Assembly: GCA_028278245.1 (NCBI GenBank)
Contig: JANQEQ010000079.1
Coordinates: 1-64,000 of the forward strand
DNA: 64,000 bases
From: Phycisphaerales bacterium
GTDB lineage: Bacteria > Planctomycetota > Phycisphaerae > Phycisphaerales > SM1A02
Reading direction: 5' to 3'
The position numbers were made by a program, and so were the translations under genes. The notes beneath the pieces were generated by a model. It did not search any database and was not told the DNA's origin. It was given only the letters and a program-made list of their open reading frames with translations. Below, piece after piece: positions 44,327-52,531 of the stretch (its first letter is position 1; the number at the start of each line of letters is the position of its first letter).

Positions 44327-45352
44327 TTAGCTCGATGATGAATGCTTACTGATATTCAACTCGATTGTCGGAGGTTCCGTCGACTCTCCAACCTTCAATG
44401 CGGTAACAGGTTGTGCTCGCTGGGCAGAATCCGCCTCCGTAGGCAGCGCGACAAAATACGTCACAGGTTTTTCAGTCACTCCCTGTTCCTTGTCGCGCAG
44501 ACTGAGTTGAACCACAGCAACGACATACATCTCCTCAGCGATAATCTGCTGGATGAGATCAGCATCAGCCGAGACCAACACCTGTTGAAGTGTCGGTTGG
44601 GGTAACGTGACTGAATACTCATTATCCGGAGGCCCAGACACGTGCACCCACACATGATCCAGAAGGTGTTCGCGAATAAGTGAACGTATCGTCAAAGATA
44701 CCTGTGCTGTGCTCGGTGAAATTGTGACAGTGTCGTTTTCACCCAGTCGTCCTTTCACAGCCAAAGGAACATCAATCGTGTGAGGCACACCGGGCGGCAA
44801 ACGGTCAAGTTCATCGGCTGACACAATAGCCTCAACCACTGGTGGAGAGGACAATCGCTCGTGCATCTGACTGGGGAGTGTGAGTGTTGCTTCAGCAGGT
44901 TCAATGATCGGAGTGCTGACAGTCTGCATTCCCGGAGGTGGGGTAAAAACAATGCGTATAGGGAGTTGAACAAAAGTATCCACATTCACACTGCTGATCC
45001 CGGGATCGGTCGCAACTACGCTTACACCTGCTTCCTGAAACACGTCGTGAGAGATAAGTTCTTTCAACAAATCAACTTGCTGCATTCCTGGTTCAGGTTT
45101 CAACAGAACCTGAACACCCTCTTCCAGACTCTGCTGGGCATTGCGAATTGCAACTTTTGATCCCTCAAGGGTGATGCTGATCGCCTCCTGATCCGGTTGG
45201 ACCAGCCACGTCGCCGTCTCTTCGGGCACGGCAAAATGAACGATCGGATGAGCCACGACCGACTCTCGGGTTTCACTTGCCGCCCAAACCCAGATGAGCA
45301 AGGTTACGATGGTGACGAAAAGGACCGACCAGATTTCACGATTCCATTTCAA
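44327..45352 (-). CDS. YbbR-domain protein (CdaR-like)
   Basis: A 341-residue extracytoplasmic protein with one N-terminal membrane helix (WSVLFVTIVTLLIWVWAA) followed by two or three YbbR-type beta domains: SITLEGSKVAIRNAQQSLEE, VDTFVQLPIRIVFTPPPGMQ, and VPLAVKGRLGENDTVTISPS. The Gly-Ser and proline patterns match the family. YbbR proteins regulate CdaA in Firmicutes, and it lies 18 bases after a diadenylate cyclase gene here, supporting a CdaR role. The match in individual residues is modest. Confidence 0.85.
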   Translation of the reverse strand: MKWNREIWSVLFVTIVTLLIWVWAASETRESVVAHPIVHFAVPEETATWLVQPDQEAISITLEGSKVAIRNAQQSLEEGVQVLLKPEPGMQQVDLLKELISHDVFQEAGVSVVATDPGISSVNVDTFVQLPIRIVFTPPPGMQTVSTPIIEPAEATLTLPSQMHERLSSPPVVEAIVSADELDRLPPGVPHTIDVPLAVKGRLGENDTVTISPSTAQVSLTIRSLIREHLLDHVWVHVSGPPDNEYSVTLPQPTLQQVLVSADADLIQQIIAEEMYVVAVVQLSLRDKEQGVTEKPVTYFVALPTEADSAQRAQPVTALKVGESTEPPTIELNISKHSSSS

Positions 45353-45370
45353 CGATTGATTTCCTTTTGG

Positions 45371-46240
45371 TCAGGCTGCACCTACTTTTTCGATCGTGGT
45401 TCCCACTTCATCATTTTCAGACCCACCCGATGGAGGTTCCTCGTCTTTTATTTCACCGGCCGAGCGTAATCTGCTCAACAATTGATCGTGTAACTGCTCC
45501 GCCGAAATGTCGTACATCATCTTCCCCCGCTCAGCCAGGCTGATCGCACCATTCTGCTCGCTGACGATAATCACCAGGCAATCACTTTCCAGGGTCAAAC
45601 CGATCGCCGCACGGTGTCGGGAACCAAACCGCCGCGGCAGAATTCCTTCCTCCGCCAAAGGATACTGCACGCTCGCAGCGATTATTCGGTTTCCACGCAC
45701 CACGACCCCAAGATCGTGCAGCGGATTGCTCGGCCAGAAAATCGATTCCAACAATCGCGCGCTCAAGCGAGCATCGAGTGTTTCACCACCTTCGACAAGA
45801 CCGCCCAACTTGACGCTTCGTTCGATTGCAATCAACGCACCGTACCGGCGTTGACTGAGTTCCTTCACTGCTCTGCATATCGAAGCCACCACGTCTTCCA
45901 CCGCCCGTTGCGAGCCGCGGAAGAAACGAGCGCCGCCCAACTGAATCATCGCCTGCCTCAATTCCGGCTGGAACACCACGATCAGTAAAATCGCAAGCAA
46001 ACCCAGTAGTCGATCGTACAGAAAGTTCAGGCGACCAAATGCATCGCTGCCTTTCCCCAATACACGAATGAGAAGGGTTGTCACGATCAGCAGGAACGCC
46101 ACACCCTTGATCACACCCGCGCCGCGTGTGCCGCGCAGGAACCGATAGATGAAGTAGACACAAACCCAGATGAAGGCCAATTCGATGACGACTTCATAGA
46201 GTTCGTAGCCACGGAAAACCTGGTAGAGATACTGAAGCAT
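45371..46240 (-). CDS. cdaA: CdaA-type diadenylate cyclase
   Basis: Makes cyclic di-AMP from two ATP. Its 289 residues have three N-terminal membrane helices (AFIWVCVYFIYRFL, VAFLLIVTTLLIRVL, LLGLLAILLIVVFQPELRQ) and the DAC domain from about 105 to 240: RRYGALIAIERSVKLGGLVE, NPLHDLGVVVRGNRIIAASV and RRFGSRHRAAIGLTLESDCL. The RHR motif is intact at 208-210. The DGA motif reads DLG at 176-178: the metal-binding Asp is kept but the next two residues differ. AAGGA precedes the ATG. YbbR and RDD genes follow. Confidence 0.93.
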   Translation of the reverse strand: MLQYLYQVFRGYELYEVVIELAFIWVCVYFIYRFLRGTRGAGVIKGVAFLLIVTTLLIRVLGKGSDAFGRLNFLYDRLLGLLAILLIVVFQPELRQAMIQLGGARFFRGSQRAVEDVVASICRAVKELSQRRYGALIAIERSVKLGGLVEGGETLDARLSARLLESIFWPSNPLHDLGVVVRGNRIIAASVQYPLAEEGILPRRFGSRHRAAIGLTLESDCLVIIVSEQNGAISLAERGKMMYDISAEQLHDQLLSRLRSAGEIKDEEPPSGGSENDEVGTTIEKVGAA

Positions 46241-46432
46241 GATCCTTGTCTGTATCCTGGTCGGACTGCACCTGGTTCCTCAGCAGTATACCGATCCTGA
46301 ACAATTCAGCGTCAGAATTTCCTGCCTTGATGTGCACTATCTTTCCGCTGTTATGATCGGTTACTATCGCTTTGAAAATCTAATCTCTCCAATGGGGGTG
46401 ATTCGCAGCCGGGAATCTCATACGATCTCATC

Positions 46433-46954
46433 ATGTCTCGTTATGGAAACCAATACCAGATCGCTCGCCCCACCGGGCGCTGCGCCGCAACAGAACAGCC
46501 GATCGAGCCAGGCGAGGTCTACATCGCCACGCTGAGCGAAGATCCTGAAGATGAGGGATTTGTCCGCTTGGACTATTCACTTGGAGCCTGGGAATCGGGA
46601 TCCCGACCCGATCAGCTTTTCAGCTACTGGAAAATCACCGCTCCCGAGCCGAATGCCAAGGCCAAGCCGATCGTGGATGATGCGGTGGTGATGGATATCT
46701 TCGAGCGGCTGGCAGACGATCAGCGCCCTCAGCGTGTTGCCTTCCGCTTTGTCCTGGCTCTCATCCTCATGAGAAAGCGGCAACTGAAATTCATCGGCAG
46801 GACCAAACAGGATGATGGCGAGATCTGGCTCATGCAGCCGCGCGGTGCCTCGGAAGACCTGCCACCTGCCGAAGTCGTGAATCCCCGCCTGTCCGATGAT
46901 GATATTCTCGAACTCACCGCACAACTCAGCGAAATTCTCCAAAGTGAACTCTAA
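46433..46954 (+). CDS. Conserved hypothetical protein
   Basis: A 173-residue soluble protein. The N-terminus (GNQYQIARPTGRCAATEQPI) and the segment ALILMRKRQLKFIGRTKQDD suggest a compact beta domain followed by a helical part. The final third contains an acidic helix (SDDDILELTAQLSEILQSEL). No membrane segment or catalytic motif is seen. The start is ATG 46433, though no clear Shine-Dalgarno precedes it. It may be cotranscribed with the lipoprotein gene 83 bases downstream. I do not recognise the family; a set of planctomycete-restricted homologues is likely. Confidence 0.7.
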   Translation: MSRYGNQYQIARPTGRCAATEQPIEPGEVYIATLSEDPEDEGFVRLDYSLGAWESGSRPDQLFSYWKITAPEPNAKAKPIVDDAVVMDIFERLADDQRPQRVAFRFVLALILMRKRQLKFIGRTKQDDGEIWLMQPRGASEDLPPAEVVNPRLSDDDILELTAQLSEILQSEL

Positions 46955-47037
46955 CCCCCCCACACATCATGAATGCAATTTCAATCTTCAACGAGCCGCG
47001 ACCGTGAGGGAGCGGTTATGATCTTCAGCAATTCAAC

Positions 47038-48015
47038 ATGCTCCCATCAACAATATCACATCAAGCACGGCTCCAATACCAACGCATTTTTGCACTGCGA
47101 CTATCCATTTTTCTTTTTCTCCTGCTTCTCCTGACAGTACTCCCCACCGGCTGCTCTTCCAGTCAAAAGATCCCCCCCACACCTACACTACCGGATCCTC
47201 TGCCCGCCTACGAAGAGCTGGCCCGCACACATAACGAGCGCGTTGCGGAACTACAGCAATTCCATACCTATGGTGTTATCGAATTTCGTTGGTCTGACCA
47301 GGATGGCAAACACTTTGAACAGGGTGATCTTCAACTCTGGATGATGCTCCCGCACCATTCCGCATTGCGTGTCAGCAAGCTCGGTGACGTACTCCTCTGG
47401 ATCGGTTCCGATGAGCAACAGTACTGGCTCTTTGATTGCCTGAACGATGAAAAGGTGCTCTATCTCGAGTCACACGATTATGATTTCAGCAGCGATGAAG
47501 GTGATCAGCCGATCATGCTGCCGCCTCATGTCATTATTGACCTGATGGGCTTGGGGGAATTACCGATTGAAGTTGCAAATAAGGACAATCAGGATTCCCC
47601 AGTGGGACAGGCGTCTCGCCTGTCACTACCACTCATTGAATATGATGCGGACAATGATGCCTGGCTGCTGACACTTGCCCCCGATGAGCATCAGCTTCAG
47701 CAGCAAATCTCTTTCTCGCGCCAGACAGGCTTACTTCAGCGTGTCGTATTACTCGATCAGGAACAACAACCGATCGTTGAAAGTTCACCTCGGCGATACG
47801 ATCGTGTGGAACAGGAAAGAAGTTTGTCGGTCAATTGGCCGCTGCTTCCTACATTAATCGACATCAAACAGCCGGATGGTAAGTACCAGGTCAAGCTTGC
47901 CTTTGACAGCCCATCAGGGATCATGCATGATCAACCACTTGATCGCATTTTCGACCTCGGCCGTCTTATCGACGCCCTCCGTCCTGATTTCGTGGAGATA
48001 ACAGAGAAGCCATAG
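47038..48015 (+). CDS. Lipoprotein, possible LolA/outer-membrane carrier-like fold
   Basis: A 325-residue lipoprotein. The signal peptide (LRLSIFLFLLLLLTVLPTGC) ends in a lipobox with Cys near residue 39, followed by SSSQ, so Lol-type sorting to the outer membrane is possible. The mature part is beta-rich (YGVIEFRWSDQDGKHFEQGD, then LGDVLLWIGSDEQQYWLFDC), and resembles a DUF4292/LolA-like barrel in pattern only. Near residue 190 an inserted peptide (SPVGQASRLSLP) is encoded by a palindromic repeat element. The start lacks a clear Shine-Dalgarno. It follows the conserved hypothetical gene and converges with the PRTase-like gene. Confidence 0.75.
   Translation: MLPSTISHQARLQYQRIFALRLSIFLFLLLLLTVLPTGCSSSQKIPPTPTLPDPLPAYEELARTHNERVAELQQFHTYGVIEFRWSDQDGKHFEQGDLQLWMMLPHHSALRVSKLGDVLLWIGSDEQQYWLFDCLNDEKVLYLESHDYDFSSDEGDQPIMLPPHVIIDLMGLGELPIEVANKDNQDSPVGQASRLSLPLIEYDADNDAWLLTLAPDEHQLQQQISFSRQTGLLQRVVLLDQEQQPIVESSPRRYDRVEQERSLSVNWPLLPTLIDIKQPDGKYQVKLAFDSPSGIMHDQPLDRIFDLGRLIDALRPDFVEITEKP
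47606..47624 (+). repeat. Palindromic repeat inserted in frame (QASRLS type)
   Basis: GACAGGCG (47606-47613) and CGCCTGTC (47617-47624) form a perfect 8-bp hairpin around TCT. In frame it encodes part of GQASRLS. This peptide string is known to me as a translated product of intergenic palindromic repeats in several Planctomycetota/Verrucomicrobiota-type genomes (from memory). Confidence 0.65.
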
Positions 48016-48060
48016 TCAGTATAGTATTAATCTACATATACTAAATTAACGATTCATACA

Positions 48061-48885
48061 TCAGTTATATCTGCGAAAAAGGGCTTCCCAATTCTTATTC
48101 GATTTGTGAAGAATTGGAATACTATTATTAGGACACGTGTGTGCAAAGACGACAAGTAAACCACAATCGCCATGGCCTTGCGGCTGTTTGGGTTCTGCCT
48201 TGGAGCAGTATTCAAGCAAAGTTTCTTTTTCATGCAAATTGAAATACTGACAATTCGATGAGAATATATCATCAGCCTCTGTCAGGTGGAAATGCGGGAC
48301 GAGTTCCAAGCCTGTTTCACTCGCGATTCTGCGCGTAGCAATATGACAGGCCGCAACGACTATAAGGTATACGCGACCGACACCTGCTAATAATTCTCCA
48401 TATTGATTTGCCCATGCGTCACATGCTTGATCTCCTGATCCTACGAAATCGTCAATTAATACTACTGTGTCTTTTTTACCTAGACGTTCTCGAAGTATGT
48501 CGCTCCGGTGAATGAATAGTTCATTATATTCTCTGCTCGCGAGGTTATTTGCGTGTCGAAATTTATGGAGCATCGAATCACCACTCTCTCCCGCGCTTGC
48601 TGAGTACGCAATGAAGCGCCAAGTACCAACTCGATCGTGCTCATTTATACTCCACCCATTAAGACCTTGTAACACAGACCGGAAAGCTCCAGCGATCTGG
48701 TCATGTGTAAAATAGTCAATGCAGTCCAGTATTCGTGCTGCTAAATCGTTATCTTTGTCAAATTGATGGATCCAATCACGGATTCGATCTTCAGAGACAT
48801 TATGACGGTAACTCGAAAAGTCATTTGACCACGCTCTCAATCTCTTCAGATCAATGCGGGTCTTACGTCGAGATGGTTTCTTCAT
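48061..48885 (-). CDS. Phosphoribosyltransferase-like protein
   Basis: A 274-residue protein. Residues 141-153 (VVLIDDFVGSGDQ) match the PRPP-binding signature of type I phosphoribosyltransferases: hydrophobic strand, two acidic residues, then a Gly/Ser loop. FIAYSASAGESGDSMLHKFR near 91-110 could be the earlier loop, and the C-terminal PNNSIPILHKSNKNWEALF is a hydrophobic hood-like element. No membrane segment is present. It overlaps the ParB-like gene by four bases (ATGA) and is the last gene of a three-gene operon with a DNA adenine methylase. Such PRTase-like proteins occur in predicted conflict systems. Substrate and biochemistry are unknown. Confidence 0.65.
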   Translation of the reverse strand: MKKPSRRKTRIDLKRLRAWSNDFSSYRHNVSEDRIRDWIHQFDKDNDLAARILDCIDYFTHDQIAGAFRSVLQGLNGWSINEHDRVGTWRFIAYSASAGESGDSMLHKFRHANNLASREYNELFIHRSDILRERLGKKDTVVLIDDFVGSGDQACDAWANQYGELLAGVGRVYLIVVAACHIATRRIASETGLELVPHFHLTEADDIFSSNCQYFNLHEKETLLEYCSKAEPKQPQGHGDCGLLVVFAHTCPNNSIPILHKSNKNWEALFRRYN

Positions 48886-49880
48886 TTGGTGAACCTCCGG
48901 CCGGCGTCTCTAAGTCTCCTCTGTATAAGCTTCAGTAAAGATTCGAGTGCCTTCCAGAATTTCTCTTCACCAATACATCCTTCAATATCCAATTCGCGAA
49001 GATCATCAACAAGTCTCCTCACACGTTTCTGTATTGCATTAGCCTCTGCAGCAGTTATAGCTTTTGCAATTTGTAAATGCTCAATAGGAAGATTATCATT
49101 TTCTGCGAATTCCCTGAGCTTACGACTAATCTGAGATTTTTTCCCAGCGTTTCTAGCGTTGTTGATATGTTGTTTAATCAGACGAAAATCCGTTACTGCC
49201 TTCAATCCACCTTTTGGATTTTGATACTTCTGAAGCATTGCTCTTGTAAATTGATCTTTCTTATACCATTCGAAGGAATTGACAAATCTATCATTTCGTA
49301 CGGCATAGAGTTCTATGAAAAAATCGGCTTTTTCCCGTTTTCTTGGATCACCATCCAACATCATATCCTGATATTTCTTTGGATAATCCAATAGTTTTTT
49401 GCAACGTTGAATAACCGCTTGATCAAGTCCTGTTAAAGCAGCAAGCTTTTTAATGTTTCGCTCGCTCAATTCTTTCATCAGCAACTCAAGTTTCAAGGCC
49501 GTTGGCATAAGCTCCCAATCCTCACGAAGCTTATGTATCTGAAACATCGTAACGATGTTTTGGACTAATGTTGGCTCTGCAACTTCGTTGACAGGGACAG
49601 TTGCCATTTCCAACTCACAAGCACATATCCAGCGGCGCTGACCATCCAAGATAACATAATGCTTCTTATGAGTATCGTAATATACGGTTAGTGGGACTAA
49701 GATACCTACTTGATCGATCGACGAACGCAGAATGTCAAGCGGATCTCGATCAAATAGAGTGCGTGGGTTATGCGGATTGGGAAACAGATCATCTGTAGCA
49801 ATGGTCTTCACGCCAATCTGATGTGGAGAATACCCACTAGATATCCTTTTTTTCCTTTTGGATTTCCTTTTACCATTCAT
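48882..49880 (-). CDS. ParB-like protein with helix-turn-helix
   Basis: A 332-residue protein. The N-terminus is very basic (KRKSKRKKR). The ParB/Srx domain covers about residues 25-120, with NPHNPR at 35-40 and GQRRWICACEL at 80-90, the counterpart of the GERRxRA CTP-binding motif. A helix-turn-helix follows (KKLAALTGLDQAVIQRCKKL). The last 150 residues are helical and highly charged. The gene is markedly AT-rich; sampled lines are about 33-35% GC. It starts 24 bases after the methylase stop and overlaps the next gene, so the three act as one operon. No ParA partner is adjacent, so chromosome partition is unlikely; a sequence-specific DNA-binding or defence role is inferred. Confidence 0.75.
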   Translation of the reverse strand: MNGKRKSKRKKRISSGYSPHQIGVKTIATDDLFPNPHNPRTLFDRDPLDILRSSIDQVGILVPLTVYYDTHKKHYVILDGQRRWICACELEMATVPVNEVAEPTLVQNIVTMFQIHKLREDWELMPTALKLELLMKELSERNIKKLAALTGLDQAVIQRCKKLLDYPKKYQDMMLDGDPRKREKADFFIELYAVRNDRFVNSFEWYKKDQFTRAMLQKYQNPKGGLKAVTDFRLIKQHINNARNAGKKSQISRKLREFAENDNLPIEHLQIAKAITAAEANAIQKRVRRLVDDLRELDIEGCIGEEKFWKALESLLKLIQRRLRDAGRRFTK

Positions 49881-49904
49881 AGTAGTTATTGGACTCCCAC
49901 AGTT

Positions 49905-50732
49905 TTACTCTGATAATTCAATATTAGTGATCAACAACTCATAAGCAGCTTTTCTATCCCCGGTAAATCCAGCAACATGCCGTCGAACACGCATTCGACA
50001 CGAAAACCAATTTTCAGCCAAAGATCTTGCTTCTCGGCAATCTGCATAAGAAACTAAGAATGCGGCGTTGCGATTGTGCATTTTTTCGAGATGTTCACTC
50101 AATCGGCACAGATCGTGGGAGCAAAAGGCGCGTTCACCATACTCGCGAAATACTCGCCGTGATTCTACAAAATACGGTGGATCAAGATATACGAAATCAC
50201 CCTCACGAACATAACGCAATGTTGTTCCAAAATCCCAAGGTCGAAGTGTCGCACGCTGAAGTGATTTACCAGCCTCAATGAATTCATCACGAGTTACAAA
50301 AGCACCAGCTTTTGATGTTGCAAATGGAACATTGAACTGTCCAGATAGATTAGTTCGGTAGATACCATTGAAGCAGTTGCGATTTAAGTAGATAAAACGA
50401 ACCGCACGCTGGATTGGAGTTAGCCTTGCTGGATCTCGAGCACGTTCGAGATAGTAACGTTCCTTCGTGCGAGGAATTGCAATTACACGATCATAGACTC
50501 TGCCAGGTTTATCCCGCACTAATTCATAAGTTTCGATCAGGTCAGCGTTTTTGTCAGCCAACAGAGCTTTTTCGGGACGAAGGCTGAAGAAGAAACAAGC
50601 CGAACCCGCAAACGGTTCAACATATCGGTCATAATCGGTACTCCAGAATTCCCTAAGCCTTGGAATCTGTTTACGCTTGCTCCCGGCCCACCGTAGAAAA
50701 GGTTTGGGAATTGTAGGAGAACCTGTGACCAT
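49905..50732 (-). CDS. D12-class DNA adenine methyltransferase (Dam-like)
   Basis: A 275-residue N6-adenine methyltransferase. Motif X/I (PFLRWAGSKRKQI and VEPFAGSACFFFSL) binds AdoMet. The D12 signature is present (RFIYLNRNCFNGIYRTNLSG), and the catalytic motif IV is DPPY at 184-187. The length matches Dam/DpnM enzymes, so it may methylate GATC or a similar site; the target cannot be read. It is the first gene of the operon, with a possible TATAAT promoter upstream. No adjacent restriction endonuclease is visible. It could mark self DNA for the ParB and PRTase-like proteins, or act as an orphan regulator. Confidence 0.92.
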   Translation of the reverse strand: MVTGSPTIPKPFLRWAGSKRKQIPRLREFWSTDYDRYVEPFAGSACFFFSLRPEKALLADKNADLIETYELVRDKPGRVYDRVIAIPRTKERYYLERARDPARLTPIQRAVRFIYLNRNCFNGIYRTNLSGQFNVPFATSKAGAFVTRDEFIEAGKSLQRATLRPWDFGTTLRYVREGDFVYLDPPYFVESRRVFREYGERAFCSHDLCRLSEHLEKMHNRNAAFLVSYADCREARSLAENWFSCRMRVRRHVAGFTGDRKAAYELLITNIELSE

Positions 50733-50767
50733 GGTGAAAGCCTAACCCGAAATCAGTAGTCCGTCTA

Positions 50768-50773
50768 ATTATA
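50768..50773 (-). promoter_or_regulatory. Possible -10 element of the methylase operon
   Basis: A perfect minus-strand TATAAT at 50773-50768, about 36 bases before the methylase ATG. No good -35 is seen 17 bases upstream. Confidence 0.35.
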
Positions 50774-50901
50774 CAAATATCCGATATCTCGCCATTTGAG
50801 CTTGACCCAAATCACCAAATAGCCAAGCGCAATTGTCTTGACAACATCATCTCGGCTACCCAAGAACTCCCGATTCATGAGACAGGCCTATGCCACCCCC
50901 C

Positions 50902-51111
50902 CTACTCATCCAGTGTAAAACCGATTTTGAGAGTTACCTGCCAGTGGGCGACCTGGCCTTCGTGGATGTGGCCGCGGGTTTCGACAACCTCGAACCATCT
51001 CAAGTTGCGCATCGTTTTGGCGGCCCGTTCCACCGCGTTTTTTACCGCGTCATCGGAAGACACCGTGGAGGAACCAGTCAATTCAATTTTCTTATACACA
51101 TGATCACTCAT
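50902..51111 (-). CDS. Dodecin
   Basis: A 69-residue protein that assembles into a dodecameric flavin-storage sphere. The sequence matches the family almost end to end: [40 protein letters not shown], then [20 protein letters not shown]. The Trp in LRWFEV stacks on flavin in characterised dodecins. It lies 72 bases after tyrS, and could be the last gene of the same transcript. Confidence 0.95.
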   Translation of the reverse strand: MSDHVYKKIELTGSSTVSSDDAVKNAVERAAKTMRNLRWFEVVETRGHIHEGQVAHWQVTLKIGFTLDE

Positions 51112-51183
51112 GATTAATCACCATTCTTTTTTCAAAACTAATAAAAGGAAAGTGGGATTTAAACGTCATCATCACTATTGAGA

Positions 51184-52482
51184 TCACACCCACCTGGTTA
51201 CGTGCCAATATTTCTTTCCCCGTCGCAAGAGTATTGTACTACCCGGCAGAAGATCTTCTCGTTTGAGAGCATGGTCTGCAGGGACTTTTGATCCGTTGAT
51301 CGAGATCGCGCCATTGCTGAGAAATTCGCGTGCCTCCCGTTTAGACTTGGCCAGCGAGGTTTGAGGGAGCAGTTCCACAAGTGAAAGCCCAGCGCCATCA
51401 AGCTCGGTTTGGTTATGCGAGGAGTTAGCAACATCGGCAAACACCTCTCGCAGCATAGCTTCATCCAGATCGCGCACATCGCCGGTGAACAACGCCCGGG
51501 TCGCAGCTTCAACACGATCCAGTTCGTCCTGTCCGTGCAGCATTTTCGTCATGTGCTGCGCCAGAGCGCGGTGAGCTTTCCGCTCATGCGGCGCTTCTTC
51601 ATGTTGGCGAGCCAGTTCGTCGATGCCAGCCTGATCAATCAATGTGAACTTCCTGAGGAACGGCAGGACATCATTGTCATCAGCGTTGATCCAGAACTGG
51701 TAGAACGCATAGGGGCTGGTGCGATCGGGTGTGAGCCAGATTGCGCCGGATTCGGTTTTGCCGAACTTGCCCCCATCTGATTTCGTGATGAGCGGTGCGG
51801 TAATGCCGAAGGACTGCGGCGCGGCGTTTTCATCAACACCGAACTCCCGACGGATCAGATCGATCCCCGCCACGATGTTGCCGTATTGATCACTCCCTGC
51901 AATCTGGCAGGTGCAGTTCATCTCACGTCGCAGGTGCAGAAAATCGTACGCCTGGAGGACCATGTAGCTGAACTCGGTGTAGCTTATGCCCTGCTCTCGC
52001 TCGTGGAGCCGATCACGCACGGAATCTTTCTGCATCATCACGTTGACGGAAAAGTGCTTGCCCACATCACGCAGCACCTGGATGTAGCCCAGTGGCTCGA
52101 GCCAGTCCATGTTGTTGACGATGACGGCCGCGTTGGGCAAAGCGGGATCGAAATCGAGCAATTTTTCGAAAATCTTGCGCTGACTGCTGACGTTGTGTTC
52201 GATCTGCTCGCGCGACATGAGAGTACGTTCGGCGTCTTTCCCCGACGGATCACCGATCATTCCCGTTCCGCCCCCCATGACCACGATGGGCTGTTGGCCG
52301 CACAATTGCCAATGCTTGAGCAGCATGATGGGTATGAGGTTGCCGATGGTCAGGCTGTCGGAGGTGGGATCAAAGCCGCAGTATCCCACGCGCCCGGGAG
52401 TATCCAGGTGCTGGGGTAATTCATCGCCGGCTGTGGTTTGATGTAACAGGCCGCGCCAGTGCAACTCATCCAGAAAATTCAT
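51184..52482 (-). CDS. tyrS: Tyrosyl-tRNA synthetase
   Basis: A class I synthetase that charges tRNA-Tyr. Its 432 residues contain the HIGH-equivalent in GFDPTSDSLTIGNLIPIM, the Tyr-binding region QAYDFLHLRREMNCTCQIAG and SDQYGNIVAGIDLIRR, and the KMSKS-equivalent KFGKT. The C-terminal S4-type RNA-binding domain is complete (SLAKSKREAREFLSNGAISI). This is the usual bacterial TyrS group. It lies 49 bases after the carrier gene on the same strand. No leader peptide or T-box is visible before it. Confidence 0.97.
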   Translation of the reverse strand: MNFLDELHWRGLLHQTTAGDELPQHLDTPGRVGYCGFDPTSDSLTIGNLIPIMLLKHWQLCGQQPIVVMGGGTGMIGDPSGKDAERTLMSREQIEHNVSSQRKIFEKLLDFDPALPNAAVIVNNMDWLEPLGYIQVLRDVGKHFSVNVMMQKDSVRDRLHEREQGISYTEFSYMVLQAYDFLHLRREMNCTCQIAGSDQYGNIVAGIDLIRREFGVDENAAPQSFGITAPLITKSDGGKFGKTESGAIWLTPDRTSPYAFYQFWINADDNDVLPFLRKFTLIDQAGIDELARQHEEAPHERKAHRALAQHMTKMLHGQDELDRVEAATRALFTGDVRDLDEAMLREVFADVANSSHNQTELDGAGLSLVELLPQTSLAKSKREAREFLSNGAISINGSKVPADHALKREDLLPGSTILLRRGKKYWHVTRWV

Positions 52483-52531
52483 GCTACCTCGCAGATTTCA
52501 TGGTTACGGAAGGGAAGTCAGAAGCACCAGT

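Noticed and set aside
48061-50732. Prophage or plasmid partition remnant
   Set aside because: There is no ParA, integrase, portal, capsid or replication gene nearby, and the operon is intact.
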